Assembly: GCA_024763495.1 (NCBI GenBank)
Contig: JANTFJ010000053.1
Span: 1-11,200, forward strand
DNA from: Desulfobulbaceae bacterium
GTDB lineage: Bacteria > Desulfobacterota > Desulfobulbia > Desulfobulbales > SURF-16
Length of the DNA: 11,200 nt
Direction: 5' to 3'
Below, piece by piece: positions 6,919-11,200 of this stretch. Under the pieces are notes generated by a model. The model did no database searches. It worked only from the letters and a program-made list of their open reading frames with translations, and had not been told where the DNA came from. A program made the position numbers and the translations under genes. How positions within the stretch are numbered: position 1 is the stretch's first letter; each line of letters starts with the position of its first letter.

Positions 6919-7575
6919 TCAGCTGATCCAGCCCTGGGAACCGATCAAACTGACAAATCGCACTTTTTCAATGATGTTTTTTTCAATCTGGTTGGCTGTT
7001 TTTTTCAGTACCACTAAATCCTGACTAATCCGATCACCAACCGGGATAACCATAATTCCAGGATCTGCCAGCTGGTCAACCAGGGCATCCGGGATATGGG
7101 GACCGGCAGCTGTGACGATAATTCCAGCAAAAGGCTGTTGCCCGGGCCATCCCACCGTGCCGTCATCTATTTTATAAGTAATATTATAATATCCCAGCTG
7201 ATCAAAATTTTTTCGAGCCTGGATGTGCAGGGGCTTAAGCCGTTCAATTGTGTATACCTGACGGCATAGTTCCGCCAGGATGGCGGTTTGATAACCGCAG
7301 CCCGTACCTACTTCCAGGATAGTCTCATCCCCGGTAATTTCCAGAGCCTGGGTCATCAGGGCAACAATGTAGGGCTGAGAAATTGTTTGTCCCTCACCGA
7401 TGGGCAGGGCAAAATCGCCATAAGCCTGAGGTGCCAGAGCGTCCTCTACAAAAATATGACGGGGAATCATAGCCATGGCATCCAGGACACGCTGATCTGT
7501 TATTCCCCGAGGAGTCAGCTGCTCCTGTACCATACGCCGGCGGGATTTTTCATATTTAAATATTTTATTTTTCAT
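6919..7575 (-). CDS. pcm: Protein-L-isoaspartate O-methyltransferase
   Basis: Pcm methylates isoaspartyl residues formed in ageing proteins, using S-adenosylmethionine, and so starts their repair. The 218 residues match the usual length. The N-terminal helix MVQEQLTPRGITDQRVLDAM and IPRHIFV are typical, EGQTISQPYIVA (61-72) is the substrate-side block, and EVGTGCGYQTAIL (88-100) is the SAM motif I. VTAAGPHIPDALVDQLADPGIMVIPVGD follows in the expected place. The start ATG (7573-7575) lies inside the last codons of the upstream lipoprotein gene, an 11-bp overlap, so the two are probably co-transcribed and translationally coupled; no separate ribosome site is evident. Confidence 0.96.
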   Translation of the reverse strand: MKNKIFKYEKSRRRMVQEQLTPRGITDQRVLDAMAMIPRHIFVEDALAPQAYGDFALPIGEGQTISQPYIVALMTQALEITGDETILEVGTGCGYQTAILAELCRQVYTIERLKPLHIQARKNFDQLGYYNITYKIDDGTVGWPGQQPFAGIIVTAAGPHIPDALVDQLADPGIMVIPVGDRISQDLVVLKKTANQIEKNIIEKVRFVSLIGSQGWIS

Positions 7576-7954
7576 CAGGAATAATTAAACCAAGTTTAGC
7601 GACTTCCTCTTCCGTATAAGAATGATAAGCGCAGGTTGATACCTTACCGTTTAAAAAAGTCACTGTTACCAGTTCGTAATCTTTGTTCCCCAGTTTATCG
7701 CCGATAAACGGCGTCTTACGCAGAAAACTTTTATTCACCTGGTAATACACCCAAACCTCATTTCCCTGCTCATTCAGTCGTCTTTCTTCGGGAATGCCAA
7801 GATAAGTAATAACTTCCTGTGGAGAAATACCGGAACTGACAAGGCAGACATCAGATGCTATATGGGAGACAGGTTTATGGTGACATCCTGTTAAGGCAAA
7901 TGTTAAAAAAAATATTGTAAATACAGTAAGTTTGATTGTTGATTTTATTTTCAT
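7565..7954 (-). CDS. BamE/SmpA-like lipoprotein
   Basis: The 129-residue product has a lipoprotein signal peptide: KIK start, hydrophobic core LTVFTIFFLTFA and lipobox L21-T-G-C24, so the mature protein would be lipid-anchored at C24, probably to the outer membrane or periplasmic face. The mature part resembles the small BamE/SmpA/OmlA fold: V-SSGISPQEVITYLGIPEERRLNEQGNEVWVYY, then YELVTVTFLNGKVSTC, following the pattern of GMT..V...LG.P and a W-x-Y strand. It is probably not BamE itself, since the context is pcm and no bam genes are near. It is first in a two-gene unit with pcm. Confidence 0.75.
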   Translation of the reverse strand: MKIKSTIKLTVFTIFFLTFALTGCHHKPVSHIASDVCLVSSGISPQEVITYLGIPEERRLNEQGNEVWVYYQVNKSFLRKTPFIGDKLGNKDYELVTVTFLNGKVSTCAYHSYTEEEVAKLGLIIPDEK

Positions 7955-8195
7955 TGTATATCGTAAGCTGAGTTTCAGGTTGTGAAAACGTCTATGTAAT
8001 ATGGACAGAATTAAAAATAGTCGTAATTGCCCTGTTTTGCAAGCCGGAGTGGTGTTGTTTTTGCTAATAAATTTATAAAGATAATATCTTGACCATCTTA
8101 CGACTATTATTATAAACTATTTAAAGGATAGTAAACCTTTTGATTAAAAAATATAATTTTATCTCATAAATCATTAAATATTTAAATATTTTTTC

Positions 8196-8277
8196 GTAAC
8201 TGCTCATTGGGTGCCGGATCAGGAGTCTCGCATACTCATTTACCTGTCCGCGATCAGTCCGGTTTACGTATAACTAT
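8196..8277. repeat. Repeat module shared with 11013-11072
   Basis: It begins TTTTCGTAACTGCTCA (8191-8206) and contains CCGCGATCAG.CC.GTTTACGTAT.ACTAT (8248-8277), with two or three substitutions relative to 11043-11072. Both parts occur in the same order and orientation near the end of the window, though with a different spacer length, so the two are copies of one dispersed element that has diverged. Confidence 0.65.
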
Positions 8278-8317
8278 AGTGCATTGCAGATGACTTGATA
8301 TTTTATTTCACCATAAT

Positions 8318-8338
8318 GGTGGGCACAGCCCACCCTAC
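8318..8338 (-). repeat. REP-like GTAG hairpin
   Basis: GGTGGGC (8318-8324), ACA, GCCCACC (8328-8334) and CTAC form a perfect 7-bp hairpin. On the minus strand it reads GTAG followed by the hairpin, the layout of REP sequences mobilised by Y1 (RAYT) transposases. A GTAGGGTGGGC motif of this kind is common in many proteobacterial and cyanobacterial genomes. Confidence 0.6.
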
Positions 8339-8346
8339 AAAAATGG

Positions 8347-8453
8347 TAAGCGTTCACCAGCACCTCATCTTCGTCTATTTTGACCTGCTTACATAGCACC
8401 AGTATGCGGCGCAGGGCCAAATGAACGAATATAAGGCACTGGTGAACGCTTAC
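8347..8453. repeat. 107-bp element with perfect 15-bp inverted ends
   Basis: GTAAGCGTTCACCAG (8347-8361) and CTGGTGAACGCTTAC (8439-8453) are exact inverted copies. The motif is the second terminal type of this window and also occurs as GGTGAACGATTAC (8485-8497) and CTGGTGAACGGTTAC (10037-10051). There is no reading frame of note inside. Confidence 0.65.
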
Positions 8454-8751
8454 AGGATGGAGTTTACCGAAAAAAAGCAGCCCCGGTGAACGATTACCAA
8501 AAATGAAAACAGCAGAAGATGGCTTTTGCGGACTCTTCTGGAAATACTTTTATACTTTGGCTGATAGCGTTCAATAAAGTACACCCAGGCAGCGATAACC
8601 ACATAACTGTAATGGGGACAGGGAGCCGCTATGTACGTACTCCACGTCCTGCGATAATACATCGTATTACAGGGTTCAATCGCGTCCAGGGTGGTGTTTA
8701 TGGAGCGCTTACTTTGGCTGCTGTTTTCTGAGACATACAAGGGAAAATTTT

Positions 8752-10008
8752 ATGAGATGCCCGAAATGTGGTTTTATTTCTTTTGATCATGTGGATTCAT
8801 GTTCAAATTGTGGAAAAGAGCTTACGGAAATAGCGGCTGAGCTGCAAGGCACAGCCCAGAAAACACAATTTTCTTTTTTCCTTGGGTCTGTCATCGGTGG
8901 CAAACTTGCTCATGATGACAGCGGTGATGACTTCACCGGACAGGAAGAATCACCTCCTTCCTTAGATGAATCTGAGGATATTGCCCTGGATTTAGATGAC
9001 GAAGAAGATGTAGCTGATGTTTCTCTTGATGATGAGAGTGCGGTTGATTTGTCTCAAACTGGTGGAGATTTAGATGGAGAAGAATCATTATCTGTTACTG
9101 ATCTTCCTACTGAAGAAGACGCCGATCTTGCCGACCTTTCTCTTGACGATGAAGAAAGCGTGACAGGGTCAATAGAAGATGCCGATCTTGCCGACCTTTC
9201 TCTTGACGATGAAGAAAGCGTGACAGGATCAATAGAAGATGCCGATCTTGCCGACCTTTCTCTTGACGATGAAGAAAGCGTGACAGGATCAATAGAAGAT
9301 GCCGATCTTGCCGACCTTTCTCTCGATGATGAAGAAAGCGTGACAGGATCAATAGAAGATGCCGATCTTGCCGATCTTTCTCTTGACGATGAAGAAAGCG
9401 TGACAGGGTCAATAGAAGATATTGAACTTGATGATAAAAACGCTGTTGAATCTGGTGGAGACGAGGATATCACATCCCTTTCCCTGCAGGATGATACTGA
9501 ACTCGATTTGGCAGATGAGGATGTGGCTGCCCTGCAATTGCAGGATGATGAAGAATTATCCGCTCTGCAGGACGCGGATGGGGGAGATACAGCAGACTCA
9601 GCAACAGAAAATGATATAAAGTTAAACATTGAAGTTGAAATGGAAGATGAAGAACCGGCAGATGTAGCACTAGACGAAATTGATCTTTCTGATCTGGTTA
9701 TAGATGATGAAGATGAGTCCAGGGAAGAAAACGAGGTTAATGCTCAAGCCGAGCCTGAAGAAATAGCTCTTGACAGTGATCTGCTTGATGATGATTCTGA
9801 TATGGTTGACCTGTCGTTGGCCAATGAGGAAGAAGGTAGCAATATTGCTGAAAATGAGGTTAATGCTTCGAATGATATTAATGAGCTTGAATCCTTGAGC
9901 TTGGAAAATGACACCCCTGACGAGTCGGATGAACTTAATATTGACCTGGCCCTGGAAACTGATGCCGACACAGGACCTCTCGATCTGTCTGTGAATGAAA
10001 ATGCTTAG
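8752..10008 (+). CDS. Zinc-ribbon protein with long acidic tail and five 20-residue tandem repeats
   Basis: The 418-residue product begins with a compact zinc ribbon, C3-x2-C6 and C17-x2-C20 (MRCPKCGFISFDHVDSCSNC). After a short FSFFLGSVIGG segment nearly all of the rest is Asp/Glu-rich and probably disordered. Residues 124-223 are five copies of ADLADLSLDDEESVTGSIED, and degenerate LSLxDD-like units continue on both sides (for example LSLQDD, LQLQDD, LSLENDT). No signal peptide, convincing membrane segment or enzyme domain is visible. The start is ATG 8752 with AAGGG about 7 bp upstream. It precedes an RDD membrane protein gene on the same strand, and the pair may work together at the membrane, but this is inference. 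The acidic tail could bind basic proteins or cations; function is unknown. Confidence 0.85.
   Translation: MRCPKCGFISFDHVDSCSNCGKELTEIAAELQGTAQKTQFSFFLGSVIGGKLAHDDSGDDFTGQEESPPSLDESEDIALDLDDEEDVADVSLDDESAVDLSQTGGDLDGEESLSVTDLPTEEDADLADLSLDDEESVTGSIEDADLADLSLDDEESVTGSIEDADLADLSLDDEESVTGSIEDADLADLSLDDEESVTGSIEDADLADLSLDDEESVTGSIEDIELDDKNAVESGGDEDITSLSLQDDTELDLADEDVAALQLQDDEELSALQDADGGDTADSATENDIKLNIEVEMEDEEPADVALDEIDLSDLVIDDEDESREENEVNAQAEPEEIALDSDLLDDDSDMVDLSLANEEEGSNIAENEVNASNDINELESLSLENDTPDESDELNIDLALETDADTGPLDLSVNENA
9121..9420 (+). repeat. Five tandem 60-bp coding repeats
   Basis: Copies lie at 9121, 9181, 9241, 9301 and 9361, each 60 bp and in frame. They differ at only a few bases: GGGTCA against GGATCA near the end, CTCGATGAT in copy 4 and GATCTT in copy 5, and every change I see is synonymous. 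The near-identity at the DNA level points to recent duplication or gene conversion. Confidence 0.97.
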
Positions 10009-10036
10009 AGACTTAAATGTTGCAAAGATTTACTCC

Positions 10037-10132
10037 CTGGTGAACGGTTACAGTTCAGGTAAGCGCGACATTTACCTTTAACTCCGCACGGTGGGTCTTG
10101 AAATTAAAGGCATTTACCCTGTTAGTAGTTAC
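10037..10132. repeat. Repeat element between the zinc-ribbon and RDD genes
   Basis: It starts CTGGTGAACGGTTAC (10037-10051) and ends TAGTAGTTACG (10123-10133), followed by AAAAA; the right end matches the GTAGTTACGAAAA border of the element at 296-480. Its right border lies 6 bp before the likely RDD start codon. The interior includes GGTAAGCGC (10059-10067), like other members. Confidence 0.5.
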
Positions 10133-10138
10133 GAAAAA

Positions 10139-10606
10139 ATGAAAGATTCAATCTCTAAAGAATTATCAAATAAGTTAGTATGGGCCAGGATAATGGCTTT
10201 TTTTATTGATATTATAATATTGTCATCCTGTTATGCCGCAGTAATGACTATCCTGGCCCAGGCATTCCGACAAACGGTTTTTGTTGATTTTTACAGCCTG
10301 CTTAACCTGTCTCTTTTCTCGATGGTTGTTTTTTTTACAATGCCCTCCTTTCTTGTAATTAATTATTTCGTTATTTTTCATGCCTGCGGTGGCCAGACAG
10401 TTGGCAAAATGTTAATGGGGATTCGAGTAGTGGATCGTGCAGGCGAGGAGCTTACGCTGGGAGCTTCCTTTCTCAGGTTGACAGGCTATCTGTTATCTTT
10501 TCTGCCAATGGGAGCCGGGTTTTTCTGGGCTGTTCTTGATAAGGATAAAGAAGCCTGGCATGACAAGCTAGCCTTTTCACAAGTGATTTATCAGAAAATA
10601 CCTTGA
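10139..10606 (+). CDS. RDD family membrane protein
   Basis: RDD proteins are small inner-membrane proteins named for conserved Arg and Asp residues; some have been proposed as Na+/H+ antiporters, but most have no assigned role. This one shows LVWARIMAFFIDIIIL (first helix with the R and D), a second hydrophobic pair near the middle, the loop GGQTVGKMLMGIRVVD, and LDKDKEAWHDKLAFSQVI at the end, all typical. ATG 10139 gives 155 residues and starts just before the domain; the alternative GTG 10091 would add 16 residues encoded by repeat sequence and is unlikely. No Shine-Dalgarno is visible, because the repeat element abuts the start. It follows the zinc-ribbon gene by 130 bp. Confidence 0.85.
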   Translation: MKDSISKELSNKLVWARIMAFFIDIIILSSCYAAVMTILAQAFRQTVFVDFYSLLNLSLFSMVVFFTMPSFLVINYFVIFHACGGQTVGKMLMGIRVVDRAGEELTLGASFLRLTGYLLSFLPMGAGFFWAVLDKDKEAWHDKLAFSQVIYQKIP

Positions 10607-10631
10607 CAAGAGAACAGGCTTTCGGTACTTT
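10603..10631 (+). promoter_or_regulatory. Predicted sigma-70 promoter of tRNA-Phe
   Basis: A perfect TTGACA (10603-10608) overlaps the stop codon of the RDD gene and is followed after 17 bp by TACTTT (10626-10631), a weak -10 box. The start would fall about 5 bp before the mature tRNA. The position suggests tRNA-Phe is transcribed on its own. Confidence 0.5.
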
Positions 10632-10642
10632 CATTCCCTCAT

Positions 10643-10718
<76 letters not shown>

Positions 10719-10725
10719 ACAATTT

Positions 10726-10766
10726 AAGGCACTTGGCTCATATTTGAGCTGAGTGCCTTTTATTTT
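10726..10766 (+). terminator. Rho-independent terminator of tRNA-Phe
   Basis: AAGGCACTTGGCTCA (10726-10740) pairs with TGAGCTGAGTGCCTT (10745-10759) through 15 positions, including two G-T pairs, around a TATT loop, then TTATTTT. It begins 8 bp after the tRNA CCA end. Confidence 0.85.
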
Positions 10767-10784
10767 GGTTCAAACAATGAATTT

Positions 10785-10816
10785 GCTCACCAATAAAATT
10801 GCTCACCAATAAAATT
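10785..10816. repeat. 16-bp tandem duplication
   Basis: GCTCACCAATAAAATT occurs twice back to back (10785-10800 and 10801-10816) with no difference. It lies 18 bp after the tRNA-Phe terminator in a non-coding stretch. It may be a slippage product or the footprint of an insertion and excision. Confidence 0.8.
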
Positions 10817-10893
10817 GTTTTCGCTATTGAGGCCCCAATAACTAAAAAGAATATACAACAACCACTGTTGTTACCTGAAAGTTTCGTACCTGA

Positions 10894-10995
10894 CTACTTG
10901 TCCTTGCCATCCTCGTTAAAGAACAAACACATTTCAATGATCCCATCGCCATCACCATCAAGAAAATCCAGCGGGGCTTTCTCAAAGTCGTCCAT
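10894..10995 (-). CDS. Possible 33-residue microprotein with a DxDxDG loop
   Basis: On the minus strand ATG at 10995 opens a 33-codon frame ending in TAG (10894-10896): MDDFEKAPLDFLDGDGDG, then IIEMCLFFNEDGKDK. Residues 13-21 (DGDGDGIIE) fit positions 1 to 9 of an EF-hand or dockerin calcium loop (Asp at 1, 3 and 5, Gly at 6, Ile at 8), but the acidic residue at position 12 is replaced by Leu. There is no clear Shine-Dalgarno. A repeat terminus, CAGTTACGAAAAA on this strand, lies about 12 bp upstream. It could be a real microprotein, part of the repeat family's passenger sequence, or a relic of a longer gene. The acidic, meaningful-looking composition is the reason for listing it; the call is tentative. 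Confidence 0.35.
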   Translation of the reverse strand: MDDFEKAPLDFLDGDGDGIIEMCLFFNEDGKDK

Positions 10996-11012
10996 AAAAC
11001 TCTCTATTTTTC

Positions 11013-11155
11013 GTAACTGCTCACACAGGGCACCGCATATTTCCGCGATCAGCCCAGTTTACGTATGACTATGGCGGCACCGGCCTGATGACAAAAATCT
11101 ACGGCACCCTGTAACCAGTTACAAATACTGAGATTTGCAATCATTAGGCGCTTAC
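11013..11155. repeat. Composite repeat element related to 296-480 and 8196-8277
   Basis: Its left part (TTTTCGTAACTGCTCA, then TCCGCGATCAG and GTTTACGTAT) matches 8191-8277. Its right part (CACCCTGTAACCAGTTACAA at 11105-11124, ending GCGCTTAC) matches 415-465. It therefore joins segments seen separately elsewhere in the window. A further terminus GTAACTTCT begins at 11192 and is cut by the window end; the same GTAACTTCTCA occurs at 567-577. Confidence 0.6.
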
Positions 11156-11200
11156 GGCCATTGTCTAAACAATTTTTTGTTTTGATTTTTGGTAACTTCT

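Larger units (their letters stand above)
7955..8751. other. Repeat-rich intergenic region between divergent genes
   Basis: This 797-bp stretch separates the minus-strand lipoprotein gene from the plus-strand zinc-ribbon gene. 7955-8190 is A/T-rich with no frame or clear motif beyond an AT palindrome near 8174-8190. 8196-8497 is packed with repeat modules, listed separately. 8498-8740 contains reading frames on both strands, up to 96 codons on the minus strand, but none has a ribosome site or recognisable family, and I do not call them genes. One plus-strand frame near 8636-8692 has a weak resemblance to the start of REP-associated Y1 transposases. Confidence 0.6.
10719..11200. other. Intergenic region after tRNA-Phe
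   Basis: This stretch holds the tRNA-Phe terminator, the 16-bp tandem duplication, the possible minus-strand microprotein and the composite repeat. The plus-strand frame 10799-11068 is the low-complexity Ser/Pro complement of the minus-strand ORF and repeat, and is not called as a gene. Confidence 0.6.

Noticed and set aside
8502..8576. 24-codon plus-strand frame (MKTAEDGFCGLFWKYF...) just after a repeat terminus
   Set aside because: Too short, without a Shine-Dalgarno or known motif; noted only because it also follows a repeat end.
8450..8740. 96-codon minus-strand frame in the repeat-rich gap
   Set aside because: No ribosome site, no recognisable domain, and it overlaps repeat termini; composition looks random.
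9054..9629. Long minus-strand frame opposite the acidic repeats
   Set aside because: Ser/Arg-rich mirror of the Asp/Glu repeat codons, a usual artefact of such repeats.
10799..11068. 89-codon plus-strand frame after tRNA-Phe
   Set aside because: Ser/Pro-rich low-complexity reading that is the complement of the minus-strand microprotein and repeat; no ribosome site.

Overview
The window looks like bacterial chromosome from a moderate-GC Gram-negative organism. The gene set suggests Desulfobacterota (the former Deltaproteobacteria, Desulfobulbales-like): flavin-dependent ThyX, an RdgC-like protein ahead of gatB, then radC and hemW, a Pcm gene behind a BamE-like lipoprotein, and a zinc-ribbon protein beside an RDD membrane protein. 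This placement is inferred from gene content and is not proved by the sequence.

Layout. 1-194 is the 3' end of thyX. 195-654 is non-coding and holds two short inverted-repeat elements and the terminator of a minus-strand tRNA-Lys/tRNA-Glu unit (655-812), whose promoter lies just beyond tRNA-Lys. 813-1220 is non-coding with another small element. 1221-5788 is a compact plus-strand run: an rdgC-like gene split into two frames, gatB, radC and hemW. The last three are tightly spaced or overlapping (gatB begins 4 bp after the RdgC C-terminal half; radC and hemW share TAATG). A small basic orphan gene (5890-6180) follows behind a sequence with good sigma-54 promoter spacing, then a DedA/YqaA-type membrane protein (6208-6909). 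Converging on it from the minus strand are pcm and a lipoprotein gene that overlaps it by 11 bp. 7955-8751 is a 797-bp gene-free stretch crowded with repeats. 8752-10606 holds a zinc-ribbon protein with a long acidic tail, including five near-identical 60-bp tandem repeats, and an RDD-family membrane protein. tRNA-Phe with its own promoter and terminator follows (10643-10718). 10719-11200 has more repeat modules and a possible 33-codon minus-strand ORF with a calcium-loop-like motif.

The named housekeeping genes cover dTMP synthesis (ThyX), tRNA-dependent amidation (GatB), heme trafficking (HemW), protein repair (Pcm) and DNA metabolism (RdgC, RadC).

The most notable non-gene signal is a family of short repeats ending in GTAACTNNTCA and its complement, or in the related GTAAGCGTTCACC / GGTGAACGGTTAC. 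At least 17 copies sit in the gaps between genes, often as inverted pairs 65 to 185 bp apart. One overlaps the thyX stop codon, one lies directly before the RDD start, and one directly before the 33-codon ORF. No transposase gene is present, so they look like non-autonomous elements mobilised from elsewhere. I see no CRISPR array, phage module or defence system.
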